From Nemopilema nomurai (Eukaryota; Cnidaria; Scyphozoa; Rhizostomeae; Rhizostomatidae), in contig ML133433.1 in assembly GCA_003864495.1 (NCBI GenBank), positions 86,722-150,721 on the forward strand: DNA of 64,000 bases, read 5' to 3'. The notes under the pieces were generated by a model, which saw only the letters and a program-made list of their open reading frames with translations, ran no database searches and had not been told where the DNA came from. This document shows, piece after piece, positions 25,132 to 38,812 of the stretch. The translations under genes were made by a program, and so were the position numbers. Position 1 is the stretch's first letter, and each line of letters opens with the position of its first letter.

Positions 25132-25532
25132 CACGCTTTTTTTTTATAAGGAACCACTTTATAAGGAACCTACATGTAGAAGGCCGAAATATATAAATAA
25201 CTTATACTACTAAAAACGAAATGCCTAAGGAACTTTTCGATTTGAAATTTTTTTATAACTGCAAGCATCAAGAACTAAAAAAGCCCGTTCCATTCATTTG
25301 CAGCCATTACTCGCATAGTTTGTTTGCTATTCGTGTGTCAAGTGCTTTATTGAGTAGTTTCCGCATATTCTATCTCCCCCTCCTCTATTAAGAGTCAAGG
25401 CTTATTGATGTGCAGTGAAAATTAAGGAACTTTTAAAGGACTTTTGGTACTAAAATCTGACGACTTGAGGTCTACGAATAAGGAACTTTTGGAACTAGGC
25501 CTTGAGGTAGGTTCCTTATACAAAAAAGCGTG
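25132..25532. mobile_element. TA-flanked MITE, copy 2 (401 bp)
   Basis: Second copy of the element at 23137-23526. The ends cacgctttttttttataagg and ccttatacaaaaaagcgtg are flanked by TA (25130-25131, 25533-25534). Small indels and substitutions separate the two copies. Confidence 0.75.
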
Positions 25533-26139
25533 TACATGCAAAAATGCTGACGCCTGCGATAAGGGACATGCGCTGATTCAATGGTGTGGTAGAGAGACAA
25601 TGGCGCTGCAATGGAGTATCGACCTTTACCATGGCATCCAACGGTGCAAATCACAATTATGATTGAAACATCAAAGGGGAAGTGAAAACTGTCATCTTTC
25701 ATACAGATTGCAGCGATAATACAGTAATAGTCACGATGCTTTTGGAACCGACGAAAGATCCCAAGGAATGTACTTCTGAAGTTTCAAAATAGAAAGTTTC
25801 TTAATCACTGCACAGGCCTACGAAATCAGTGAATATTCAATGGTTAATTAGGAACACCAAAAGGTAATCGCTAGATGGGTTTTACAAATTGGAACACCAC
25901 GGGTCTCGCAAAATGGGCAATACCACTGCATATTTGTAAAAACACATCTAAAGTTATCATAGGTTTGCCATTATTTGGGTTATACTTTTTATTGGGCAAT
26001 CAAGAAGTTGCTAAAAGTACGCTATGTCATCTCTTTGTTAACTTGATCTGCAGAGTAGGATTGCCTGACTTCAAATTGGCATTAAAAATAAAAGTCAGCA
26101 AATCAAAACAATACAAAACATATACCTACGTTCAGTTCG

Positions 26140-29100
26140 TTATTTACTGTCCCATTGACTAAGAATTCCATTACTGAATATTAAACTACAGTTCGGGTGG
26201 GGGAGAGGCTTGTCATGAAGATGAGGCTCATTCAATGCGTCCTGGTTTGGCAAACTCTCCTGTAAACAATAAGAAAGAAATAAGACTGATCACATGTTTG
26301 GCACGTGGGCGAATAAACCGCATTAAATAACATTTCAAAAGGCTTTTCACAGTGATCAAACTTTTGCAAAAAGAAAAGGGGTTCGGCAACTTGAATCTTT
26401 CCGATTGTCATGAATCTTTTTATTCCGATTGCCCATGAGCATCTGACTGATTGTGGAAACATCTGAAAGTTTTATTCGCTACCAAAAAACCGAAAAAGTT
26501 TCTTTTCGTCGCATCAGACGCAAAAACATCAAAAGTTCCCGGAACATAAATACGAGTGTTCAAATAACTTTGTTATTCGCAGTTTTACTGACTTTGATAC
26601 TTGGTAAATTTAACATGATTTTCTTTTCAAAAGGCTATTGTCTAGAGTTTATGCACTGACAAGTGCGCTTGAAAAAGCTCATTTTGCATTTGACCAAGAA
26701 AGAAACACAAATTAAATGTTCTTACCTGGTTCTGTGCAATGAAATCAAGAAGTTCCAGACTCAGTTGCCTGCTGGAGCTCAACATCTGTTCGAGGCTAAA
26801 ACAATGATTTCGAGGCTATTAGCAAATATGGTAACCATTCAGCCTGGCCACAGTAAATGGATTGAAAATCTACTCGAATATGGCTTTGTTCCGATGCATA
26901 CAAAGCATTGGACAGAACTGTCAGTTTTAAACTGTAAATCTAATTCGGCGCTCATTTTCACTGAATCGTTAATTGATATTGAAGCAGGTTTCTTTGACTT
27001 CTGAAAAAATGTTGAAAATAAATAAATGCTGTAAATGGGTAGCCAACGAACGGACGACAGAACAAGATATGAAAGGCTCTAAAAAATTGAAAATAATAAC
27101 AAATCCCCACTGCTGCTTCAATATGAGAATGCGAGCCCCCTGGTATGCCCACCCATCAGAGGGGATTTATGAAGGCAAAAAGGGGATTATAAGGTAGCGG
27201 GATCCGATTAGTTGACTAACGAGCGTCTAGACTGATTGCCACCGAAGATAACAGGGAAACAAAGAGCCTGTAGCGATGCCGATCGTGTTCCTTGGCCGAT
27301 GCTTACATCTGATGCGTTGACAAACTGGAACTCTATTTAGACTCCAAAGATGGCTATCAGTATGTCGGGTGTCTGTCCCATATCTAGCATATTTTATCAC
27401 GATTCTTTTGCACATTTGATATCAGAAACTGCTACCAGCAACTTCCATAGTTAGCAGTAAGGTACACTTAACTAGGGACATATTCGGTATTTAGGGACAT
27501 CGAATGCACTGATTGCACGTGACTGATGTTTTGTTCCGACAATGCGAAAAATTTACTTTTCTGGTGCAGATGCATCACGCCGTACAAATGTTTCGCCCAA
27601 GAAATTTTTCGATTAACGCCCCATTCCTTCCATTATTTCAGGACCTCTATATACAAAATCCGTACAATCTAGCGTCATTTGCAAGTTTTCGCTTTCTGTA
27701 TCATTATCAACTTCAACCAGGAAGTCATTTTGTTAAGTAGAACTGCAGTCATTTGAGAAGTCTTAAATGTATGAATAATTGAAACAATCATCAAGTGCTC
27801 TGCTAAAAGGTGATTGAGAGCTGTCTTACTAACTGCTAACGCAAGCTATAAGGGATAATAAAAGTTATACGAGACAACTTAATATTCTTGCTTTGTTCTT
27901 TACAAAAGAGGCCCGAACAACGGATCTGTGAGCAAATTGCATTACCGGGCCGCTTTGGTGCAAAGAAATCAGATGAACTTTCAGGTTGCATTACCGAATG
28001 TTTAAAAGCCTTAAAACCGAATGCCCAATTCGGCAACTGGCTTCATCAAAAATACTTTGCTGCAATCAAGCTGCTGATTCCAGCAATGGACTAAATCGCC
28101 TTAAATAAATCCGTTCAAAATAGGTGCCATGATAAAGGAATTCTAATGTTCATTTACTTAAAGCCCCAGATTGTGCAATAATCTAGGAAGACAGGTAAAG
28201 AACAGAAGAATCGTAATCTGCTCTCTTCTCAAAACAAATCGGGAAAGAGCAGCTTCTGAAGAATGCAGTTAGTTTTCCTGCAATAATACTAATGCCAATA
28301 TTCTGAAAGCCAATGCACCAATACAGCTGAAATATCATTATCAAAGATAAAACAACACCAATTAAAGCCAGTTGACTTTGGAAGTCTGGTGAAAACGAGG
28401 CAGTGACCTCGTTTGCACCCGTATTCAAATACGCGTAAATAATAGGAACTGATCATACCTTTCGGGTCGGCAGAGGCCTTTAGAGGACAGCTAAAAGTGA
28501 AATGACATAATCAGGCAAGGCAGAGGGGGAAAAGGGGGGGGGTGTGGGGTTGGTGGGTCAGCATAAAACATCAGTAAGGATAAACACAGAATCGAAAGTT
28601 GTGAGGAATATGGATGGAAGCTTGGTACATATGAGAAATGTGGACTACCGGAATGGGGATAACTGCAGCCACAGTAAGCATATGGCTACTGGGGTTTCGC
28701 TAGAGCCATGCTGATCTGCCTTTTCGCTTTGAAAGGGAGGGTATTGCAGCTCCCAAGGCAGCATTTGTACAATAGGTAATCAATAAGCGTTATGTATACT
28801 TGGACGAGGCCTCCACGTTATGTATGTCTGTCAAGTAACTTATCAACGTATCATCCCACAAACGTATCAACATCGGTTCACCAACACCAAAACTGACTCA
28901 TGATGACGTCATGTCATGCAAATTACCAGCTACCAATCGCTACCATACAGTCGCATAAAAAGGGTCTTGAAGGCGTTACGTGAGAACATTCTGGAGGAGC
29001 ATACCATCACATGAGTGACAAGCATTATAGTTGATAACAACAAACTAAAAAAGTAACGATATAATGCAACAAACCTTTGAGCAAATTTCTCCATTCAGGA

Positions 29101-32100
29101 CGCCATCGAAAAGTGGAACCCCGTACGTCACGTGCAGTGGTACCCAACAATGGTCCTCAGACACGTGATCAAATGACGTCACACCCGTAGTTTTCTCCTT
29201 CAAAGGACTCATAGGTGGTGTTTCGAGCAAATGTTCCAAAACTAATCCTTTATTTCGATTAAGCGATTCTATGCCATTCTCTTTGACTTTGTTAGGTTCT
29301 TTAAACACTTGACTTAAATCCCCCGGCAATTCTTTGGAGCAAATATCATCTATAGGGTGCCCCCCAGCAGGCTGGAACAAATCGTCCGTTTCACGTGTCC
29401 CCAGATTTTCTTCCGTATTGGCACAGCCTTCGCTACCAGTCTTCATAGTCAATCCGTCGTCCCCTTCTTCCTCTTCCGACTCGTAGTCGTAGGATGCAAG
29501 CGTCGTTATATTGGGCATTTTTCTCAACTTGGTGTGTTTTCGGGCAGCAATATTTAACAATGTTATATATCCACACGACGTCTTCAGATCCAAGCAATCG
29601 TCTAAAGATCGGATTATTTCACTCCACGGGTTGCTGTTGCTGTCACGATCTATAACAGAGCAGAAAGAAAACTGAGCCTAATCCACATTCAGATTCATCC
29701 ACAGAAAATTTAGATTAATCAGTCGAAAATTCAGATTAATCAGTCGAAAATTCAGATTAATCGGTAGAAAATTCAGATTCATCGGTAGAAAATTCAGATT
29801 CATCGGTAGAAAATTCAGATTCATCGGTAGAAAATTCAGATTCATCGGTAGAAAATTCAGATTCATCGGTAGAAAATTCAGATTCATCGGTAAAAAATTT
29901 AGATTCATCGGTAGAAAATTCAGATTCATCGGTAGAAAATTCAGATTCATCGGTAGAAAATTCAGACTCTTCCTTAGAAAGTTCAGATTCATCTTTTAAA
30001 AAAAGGTTAATCCGTGCAAGATTCAGATTCAACCTAGCAAATCAGATTTTTTCATGGAAGAATTAGATTAATCAATTTAACATGGGGTCATCCTTTGAAA
30101 GCCCAGAAGATAATCAGATTTCAGATTAAAGATGATTAGAACTTGCCAATACAGACATTTTTTGGATACGTTCTGCACCAGAAGGTTAGATTAAGCAAAT
30201 AGCCTTGACTAAGACAACCACAAAAATAGCTTGCTTTGTTAAAAAATAGATAAGATATGAAGAAAATGTTAATAAATTGATTAAAAAATAGATTTTTTTC
30301 AGTAACCTACTGGGTGAGTAAGTAATAATGCAGAAGACTTACCTCCCTTAAGCTTTTCCTGATCCACTGGAAACGAGATGTTCTCGATATCTCCCTCGCC
30401 ATAAAGACCATGACCCTGTAACAATTTTCATTATTCATCAGAAACTAATTTGTCATTTGGCAACTTTGGCAAGCAAAAGTTTGTCACAAGAAGGTATTAA
30501 GTTGAAGGATAGAAGGCTGGAAGAACAATCATTTAAAAAGTTGCTCGAAACTTTAGCTAACAAATTGGCATATATATAAACATATATTGTTTCTCCCGCA
30601 AAAAGCAGGTGAAAGAATCAAGTTTTGACAATCCTTGGTAGAAAAAAGAACTCTGGATGTGGAACGTGATTGGTGCACAAACCTGAACCAAAACGGGCGA
30701 ATGAGAGAGCGCATCGTTGAGGGACATTAGGACATTCGACGTTGGAACGACTGCCGGGTCATGTCCCCATGTTGTGATTTGAAGTCTTTCGAAGTTCTGA
30801 GAGACACAAAAGAACATGTCAACTTAAGTAGCCTCACTCCAGTGATTTCTTTATCTAACAAACGAGGCTGTGGCAATGCAGAAGAGACTTTTATATCTTG
30901 AAACCGGGATTTGAGCGATAAAATCATCTTGATTGCTAAAAGTACCAAGATAAACAAAGGCGCATTCAAAGGGCTTTTATGGTTCTGTTAGCTATTAAAT
31001 GCAAAAAAATTTTGAGAAATGCAAATACTAAAGGCAAAAGCTATTATCGTGGAGTGAAGTTAACTTACCCGAAATATCATTGGAAGCTTTTTTAATCGAG
31101 TTCCTTTCACCAACAGCATAGAGGGTGGCCCGTTTTTTATTTTGGAATACAGAAACAATTTGAACCAGACTGAATTAATCTGAAACAGAATTAAAAATCA
31201 GCAAAATCAAAAATCAGGCAAACATATAGCTCACAAATTAGCGAAATTGGCATGGCTTTTGATATCCTTAGAGGGATAAAAAACCTTGAAATTGAGAAGA
31301 TGGACCTTGCGGAGAAGATGGAATCAGTAAACAGTAACCAACTAAACTGAAAAAAAACTATTAACTCCAGTCACTAAAATGTCAAAATTGCATAGTTAGT
31401 AGCCTTTAAGCTGAATGGCTACAACGTATCAATACAGCTTAACTTGAAAACAGCTGGATTCAAGGACATTTGCCAGTCAAAATTAAATGATTAATGTACC
31501 TCTGGAATGGCGGGACCTAAATGCGGAGGAGAGCAACTAGCCAGCGGTCTGATCTCGTTGCTAAGCGGTGCCATGGAGATAAGCAGGCTGTAGCGCTTGT
31601 TTAGAATTCTCGCGCAAGCCGCGGGATCGAGGCTGTTCATACTTTCACAGCGGAGTAAATCTGCAACAAGAAAAACGATTCAGAATCACAACAAAATATT
31701 GGAGGAGAAAATGCTGTATCAGACTGTGATAAGATGTCAGATTAATTTAAACAAATCTAGGAAATCTAGGTAATCTAAACTAAGATGTTAAATCTGGATT
31801 CACTAAGTTATTGTATACCTGGTACATAAAAGCAACATGTTGGAGAAACTGAAGGAAACCGCACCTAAGGCTAACATGTTTCCATTCTCCTCCTCGCAGC
31901 CAAGTTCCTTGTTGTTTCTGAGAAACTGGACTGTATTCTTCAAAACGACAGCATGGTCAAAGTATCTCCTGGCTTCACCTTCAGCGACGTTTTCAACCTG
32001 AAGTATTAGAAGATTGTAATAGCATCAAAGCAAGATGTTAAATAGAATAAAAGCGATCGACGATGATAAAGAACGGATAAAGAAGGGATCGACGATGAAA

Positions 32101-35100
32101 GTCATGCGTATCAAAGTGTTATTCTGAAAGGGGGAGGTATTGACCATTGCCGAACAAATAGAACCAGGAACTGAATTCAATGACAGATATACTAAGACAG
32201 AACAAATAGAACCAGGAACTTAACTCAATGACAGATATACTAAGACAGAACAAATAGAACCAGGAACTAAATTCAATGACAGATATACTAAGAGAGAAAC
32301 AAAGGGGCCTCTTACCATCTCGAAAAGGATCAATGCAGATCCCCACCCAAAAACAAAGCATGAAACAGTGGGGTAAGAGGAAGCAAATGAAAAAAAATCG
32401 AGAATGCAGAATTAATCAAAATTGATATGACTCTGTGAAGTTGTTAAGGCACTTTGAATAACCTTTTCAAGTTCTTGGAGTAAACTGTCCATCGACTCAT
32501 CTGTCAACTTGCCAACTTCAAACATTGTTACCGAATGGCGCTTCAGACCCTGAAACAAGGAAGCGCAAAATTATAAGCAGATCAATCTAAACTTTGTTCT
32601 TTATTTTACTGCTAAACTAGCACAAGTTTAATCCAAGAAAAACTAAACTAAACTAGCTTTGAAAGCACAAAAACAATTGTTTCATTTTAATGAAATTACA
32701 ACTATTTGTTATCGCATAATATCACCTATTATTCTATATATATATTTCATTTGTTATTCTAGATTGTTCTGTCTATTCTGACATAACAGTGCTCGATGTG
32801 TTTGTGACTATAATCTGTCTGATGAGTGCGCAAGCACGAAACTCAGAGTAACAGAGAACATGTTAGTCTCATTTCTAGCCTGTCTTCTATTATATTCATT
32901 TGTTATATAATATTGTACTTTGTCGTGAAATACAACTGAAAAAATGATTACCTGAGAAAGGTTGCCCATCATTAGAAACGCTGTCAGAGTGGAATCAAAT
33001 AAAAAGGCGATTCTCTTTCCAGATGTCGTGGAATCTAAAAAAAGGGAACTTTCTGTACCACAAGAAAAAAAATTCGCCACAGGATAAAAAAATATGCTAT
33101 TGGGTGCCACATTAAAATAACGAATAACATTTAAGGCCACAACAAGTGAAAGATGTCCAGGAAGAGCGACATCACAGTAGAAACGAAACTGATGTTACTT
33201 TCGAGCCAGGAAACATTTATAATTACTTAAAAATCAAGGCACAATGGGAGAAAATTTAAAGTCGTCCAAAGATCATTGAAAAAAAATTGTTTACAATTAG
33301 TATGCAACAGCTACCTGCTACATGCTGAAATATGAAAATTAAAAATCCCAGGTGAATAACAAAGGAGGCTACCTTGAGATAAAACATTGGATAATTCAGT
33401 GTCCGACGTCATATCAGTGGTTGACGACGAGGCGGAGATGGGGGTCTGGACTCCAGATTGATCAGAGTTCTTAGAAACAACATCCAAGAGCAGATCGGCC
33501 TGACTTCCGCCAAAGCTGGAGAAATCGGTAAAAAAATTGGTTGCGATCTTGTTAGCAAAAGTTGGAACCAAAACGAGGAAAATTGAAGAATAATAATGTA
33601 TTAGTCAGGGCTCTGATTTGACGTTCTTGTAGTTGTAGAGCATTTTTCAGTAGCTATTAATAAAATATCATCGAAAATACAGTACCCAATATTAGCTGTA
33701 TGGAAGCGAAATCACGCAAATATTTCAAATTGTCACTTAGAGTTATAACAACTTGCTGAATTTAACAGCAAAAAGTTGAATAAATATTAATGGCCATAAG
33801 TAAAGATCTGCCGATCTAATGTGCTTGTTCAAACTGTGTTGCTAAAATAAGCGAAATCCATGCTTCATCTCTTTATGGCCATAATGTTAGATAGAATGAT
33901 CAGTGATATGGCTCAATTACATGGCTAATTTCAAAGTTATCAAGGCAAAGGAGGATGCCCAATGTAGGCCGGGACAGGTGATCGAAGGTTACCTTCTAAG
34001 AACTGGCTGTAAGTCATCGTTCCAAGAAGGGTCTAGTTTACTGAAATCGAGGTCGACAGTCTTTTTCCGTGCGAGGCCAAGACGACAAAACACAGCAACG
34101 GCTTGCTGAAATGTATAAGCTTTAAAATAAGCTTTAAGAAACATAGTCTAAGTACTTCTAATGCACTGCTAATAAGAGGCAGAAAGCGAAGGTAAATACT
34201 ACAAACTAGATGACAGGATATGAGTGCAAAGTCCAGCTCACCTTTACTAAATTGATATCAATTTCCAGGACCTGTGCAAGCTGTCGAGAGAAAAAAATTG
34301 GAAAAATTGCAAGGGTGGTAGGACTGAATTGAATATAGACAATGTTAGCAACAAAGAAAATTATTTCAAAATTAGAAGAATCTGTATAAGGGAACATTAG
34401 GTTACCTCTGATATCTTTGTTTGTTCGTCTATGGAGACGAATATTTTGTACAACATTGTCTCCATGTAGTCTCCAAGGACACGATTCATCACAAAGTTTT
34501 CCAACGGCGGCACTGTGTGAAATAAATGACGAAATAAAATAATCGAAGTAAATTCCCAGTGGAGAAGGTTTTAGAATAAAGGAAGCTTTAACAATTTCAT
34601 AAGGATTATAAAAGTATGGAAGTGACAGTATTAATCAAATTCAGTCTAAAATGTTCTTTTACGGTGATCGCCTGGAGTTACATACGGTTTTAGTGCCATA
34701 CTTACCAACAATTGTGTCGTCATCTTCGACATGGATGTTGAAATAAATCAACCCTTTATTGAAGAGACCTGAGAAATAGATCGAATTAATAAAAAACGCT
34801 TATACATTGTTATCAGTACCAAAGCATTGTATAAGTATCAGATTTCACATCTACTAAAGCAGTGTATCAGCAAATGGCCTGGGTACAAAACTGTGTGGCT
34901 GCGCAGTCACAAGACAGTCTGCTAAGCAACGTTTTCGAACGAGACATAAAAAATTTCGGACGAAGTGGAGATGAATTTAAATCTAATGACACAGAGTTTA
35001 AAAAAGTTATAACCTTCGTCCCGCTGAAATTTTCGTAATTCAAACCTTCCTCGTTACTAACTCATAACATATTTTTTAAATCACATTAATTGCTAATAAC

Positions 35101-38100
35101 AAAAATTGCTGATAGGCCTTCCTCAAACACGACATCAACAGGCAAGACCTTCCTCCTATTCCCAGCCATGGAGCCATCAATTTTTCTGGGCTCTGTCACT
35201 ACAATAAAATTGAAGCCAAAGCAAATCCAGAGCTACAGCAACAGCCCTAATTGGCCTTCCCGAACCAGAACCAAGCAAATTCCAAAATACCTAACTGGGT
35301 CAAGCCAAGTATTGTGAAAGTTCTGACAGAGTTACTGACCTGATACAACATCCTTGTCAAGTTGACCACAGATCCTTGCTCCTTCGTCAATCAGTTTATC
35401 AACAACACTATGCTCTGTGGCTGTACACATCTAAAATCATAACAGACTGTGAGAGAGGATTCAGAGTGATAAATACTTATGTACTGGGTATGAGTTGATT
35501 CTGGTTGGTATGGTGATACTGAAAAGGTTTCTTTTGATAAACTTGGTGATGATTCTTTGTGAAGTTAGCAGAAAGAAAAGTGAAATTGAAGCTGTAAAGC
35601 CATTTAAAAAAGATGTTCCAGATAAAACAGCTCAGCAAAGCCTCTTTTTGCAAATATGTCTCTCACAGTTTCAACACTATAAGGTACCTTGATTGCTAAA
35701 ATAAGTCAAATAAATATGTATATAAATACTATTATAGATCAATTGGATATGGAAACCTTGATATCATCCTCTGTTATAAACCCAATGCAAACTTTCCACC
35801 AGGGTTGTATGACTTTCTGAGTGACTGGCTTCGATGGCAAAAGCTCTCTGGCAGGCTTCTTTCGAAAAAATCTCTGAAATGGAAATTGCAGATTATAGCA
35901 GTAAAATAACTTAGAAAGTGAAAGCCATGTTTCAAACACAATGTGAGAAGTCACTGAAATTGACTTAAAATTTATTGGAGTGCATAGCTGTCAGCTTTGT
36001 ATAAAAGGTTTTTCAGATATTTCAGGTTACCATCTATTAATTTGTTTGAATCTCTTATCCAGGTGAAACATAGAAAGAAAAGAAAGGATCTTTACAACAA
36101 CTATTATTGTAAGATTAAACTGGCTAAAATCTTAAGTACATATTCTGTACATATCAAACCCAAACTAAGAAGATTTACAAAAAGAAAAGAAAGGATCTTT
36201 ACAATAACTATTATTGTAAGATTAAACTGGATAAAATCTTAAGTACATATTCTGTACATATCAAACCCAAGCTAAGAAGATTTACAAACCTTAGATGACT
36301 TGCATTGGTTTATGATCTCAATGTACTGGTTTCTGCCAATTCCAAGAAGTCGAAGACCTAAATTGAAAAACAAGAACGGCTTTACATCAACTGGCAATTA
36401 ATTTCTAAAGCATTAAAAACCTCAGCAAGTGAAAACAAGAATAAATTATTATTATTAGCTAGCAACAATAGAGTATGAAGGCATTCTAGACCTGTCAATT
36501 AAACAGAAAGAATCAAAATAAAGTTGAACAAAGATTGAATCTAAAATTAAAAATCACTGAAATTCAATATTAAAATAATACAATATTAAGTAAAACAATT
36601 TTGCAATAATATAACTCAATTTAATTGACTTACAGTCAGCAGCAGTGAAGTTTGGAAGTGAATCATAGCTCTTCTCTTGGGATATGATATTCAACATCAT
36701 GTACAGTAATATGCAAATGGTGTGATTCTCAGACCTTCCACAACAACATCTGATATATGGTACGGATAAAGCTGGAAAAAAGTGTTCCATTTTTAGAAAA
36801 AATACAAAACTATCAGCTTCTGTATCAAAATATTCTAATGTGTTTCTAAAATGTCCCAGAAAATAGTCAAACATAATAGGACAGACTCTTTGAGTTCAAA
36901 TCATGTCTTTGGTTCAAGTCTATCTATAAACCTTGATCTAAACTAGTTTTTAAATTCACTTTAACATCACAAGAAAACTATCAATTACACCATCCTTCCA
37001 AGTATTTTGTATTAAAAAACTTGAAGTTGATATCTTTTATTGGCAACTCCCTGGCTCCAAGAAACTTAAGCTGTTAATATTTTTAAGTAAATGGTTTATT
37101 ATTACCATGAGATGTTGGCGACTGTAAGTGATGAGCTCCTCATAGTACTTTCTTTCATCTCTTCTCACATGGCGAACTGAATGACAGCATAAAAGTTTAC
37201 GTCAGCGATGCAAAGAGCATAGTGAAACATAAATGTATCACAAAAAAGGATATATATTAGCTATATGTTGCTTGATTTAAAGTTTTTGATAAGATATCTG
37301 TGTAGGACCTGTGCCCTATCAGCACAATTATTCTTCATACTATTGAGGGCAGGGCTGACAACTTTCAAATTGAAAAACTCTCAAGTTAACAGAGATCCAC
37401 AGGGCTCAAAATAACAGGCAGTCTGTGGTCAAATACTCCCTAAAGTTAAGCTCTGACTGCCTACTTTTCACAGACAGCGATAAAAATAACTGCCTTAGAT
37501 TTTTCATCCAAAGTAACTTTTACAGATGATGAATTGGTGGATGGTTTAATTGCAGCCGGGTATGACCTCCCAAATTATGATTATGGCCCGCTCCAAATTT
37601 TTAGATGGCCGGTCACTGTGACCACAGAAAATTTGACATTAATTTTGAGCCCTGACCCAGTAATTAAGCTCAATGACCTTATCATTCCAAATATGTTTGT
37701 AACAATTTAAATACAGGAATACAAAATATCAATACAAAATATTTATTAATATAAATGCAAAATAAGTAAGTTGACCCATACCTAAATTGCCTTTGTACCT
37801 TAATTGGTTCTTAACACTATATTCTAGAACACATTTGTCATAGTGTTTGGAGTTGTTTCCCAGTGTCTGAAAATGAAAACAGTAAATTGTAAACAGCCTT
37901 GAGCTCCAAACATGCTCAATTAATGGATTATAATCATGCATTCTGACATTTCTTACTTGCTTGAGTGGATAGAGAAATAAATTGAGAAGAAATATTATTG
38001 TTTAGGTATTTGAAATTGATTGTCTTAGCATGCAGGATTAACTAGAAAAATGGACACTGAAAATTTACTTGCTTGCTTGATTTATTTTCCTTTCTTCCAT

Positions 38101-38615
38101 AATCTGATTGTTGAATGATGGCTTTGCCTAGGCAGGCTTTTGGAAACATAAAAGCTGTCTGCTCAATTTGAATGAAATACCCAAAGGTTGTCCCAATAGG
38201 AAAACAGGCCAAAGAGCGGAAAACGTGTAACAATTAAGTTTGAAACGAAGTTTTGCGAACTAAACGCCAGGATTACATTTAATGACTCGTCCACTTTGCC
38301 AAGATATTTTTATGTTTCGAATCAATCTAAAAACAGGGTGATAACAAAATATCAAATCTCCCAGAAGAAATTTAGAACAATAACATGTAAAAACCGAGAA
38401 GAAACTATCCACTTCCAAAAGCAGAGCATGACTAAACGATGTTGAATACACAAATGATCTAGATTGATTCCTTTTCTGTACCAATATAAATTCTTATATT
38501 ATGTGTTAAGGAAACCCCCATAAACATTGATTGTCCAAACCTGCTTAATACTCTGCGGCAATTTCGTCCACGGGCAATTATGCTTGATGTGTGATTCGAC
38601 CTCTGCGTTTAGCAT
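26140..38615 (-). CDS. FAM91A1: FAM91A1, complete gene in 23 coding exons
   Basis: FAM91A1 binds TBC1D23 and the WDR11 complex to capture endosome-derived vesicles at the trans-Golgi. Exons: 38541-38615, 37782-37866, 37106-37176, 36634-36771, 36290-36357, 35757-35873, 35340-35430, 34706-34768, 34406-34512, 34242-34280, 33993-34105, 33373-33515, 32952-33034, 32463-32549, 31865-31997, 31500-31660, 31069-31179, 30683-30796, 30343-30415, 29075-29649, 27891-27925, 26726-26795, 26140-26259; about 890 residues against 838 in human. Landmarks: start [117 protein letters not shown], end [12 protein letters not shown]. Exon 4 lacks one base relative to the conserved frame near 36706, and exon 21 ends without a canonical donor (AAAG then CAAG). 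Both would be repaired by one extra base. The large exon 20 carries a lineage-specific acidic linker. Confidence 0.96.
29689..29995. repeat. 21-bp minisatellite in a FAM91A1 intron
   Basis: About 14 tandem copies of a 21-bp unit (attcagattcatcggtagaaa) between exons 19 and 20 of FAM91A1. The outer copies are diverged and the central ones nearly perfect. On the minus strand one frame is open through the array and would encode the heptad DESEFST repeated. It lies outside the splice-supported exons. Confidence 0.9.
32152..32293. repeat. 48-bp tandem repeat, three copies, FAM91A1 intron
   Basis: Units start at 32152, 32200 and 32248 with gaacaaatagaaccaggaac and differ by only a few bases. No splice signals suggest that they are exonic. 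Confidence 0.9.
36074..36287. repeat. 107-bp tandem duplication next to FAM91A1 exon 5
   Basis: Two nearly identical 107-bp copies starting aaagaaaagaaaggatcttt at 36074 and 36181. The right copy runs up to the donor of exon 5 (exon 36290-36357), so the intron's first bases come from the repeat. Confidence 0.85.
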
Positions 38616-38764
38616 GATGGATCCTTTGCTATACTGGGTCAAACTTGTACTACATAGTCACTTTGAGCTACCCTTCAGCATGAAGCTTTACATCTCCACC
38701 ATTTTAAAACAGGGAAACAACGTAGTGAAAGTGTCTATTGTCAGTTTCGTGTCCACTTTACAGC

Positions 38765-38812
38765 CTACCCGCGAGACAGCTTACCCGCGAGATAGCTTAC
38801 CCGCGAGGAAGA
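38765..38812. repeat. 16-bp GC-rich repeat upstream of the FAM91A1 start
   Basis: Three units of a 16-bp sequence (cccgcgagacagctta) lie 150-200 bp upstream of the FAM91A1 start codon in otherwise AT-rich DNA. The position suits a promoter or 5'UTR; a regulatory role is only a guess. Confidence 0.6.

Larger units (their letters stand above)
22098..26139. other. Gene-poor interval between gene B and the FAM91A1 stop codon
   Basis: About 4 kb. It contains two copies of a TA-flanked MITE, one short TIR element and the FAM91A1 3'UTR at the right. Plus-strand frames such as 22155-22490 look like chance open frames. A GGTTCGATCC string near 22156 resembles a pol III B box but no tRNA fold or A box is visible. 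Confidence 0.5.

Noticed and set aside
26232..26462. Minus-strand frame resembling the HC region of membrane proteins A and B
   Set aside because: It overlaps the intron before the last FAM91A1 exon and lacks the KYSCRxHQ and GIDE motifs; the similarity is a short chance match.
26663..27004. 113-codon plus-strand frame
   Set aside because: It is antisense to FAM91A1 exon 22 and the surrounding introns, with no known domain.
28183..28428. Minus-strand frame with a hydrophobic stretch resembling a membrane exon
   Set aside because: It falls inside the FAM91A1 intron between exons 20 and 21, has no matching partner exons, and shares no motif with the membrane proteins A and B.
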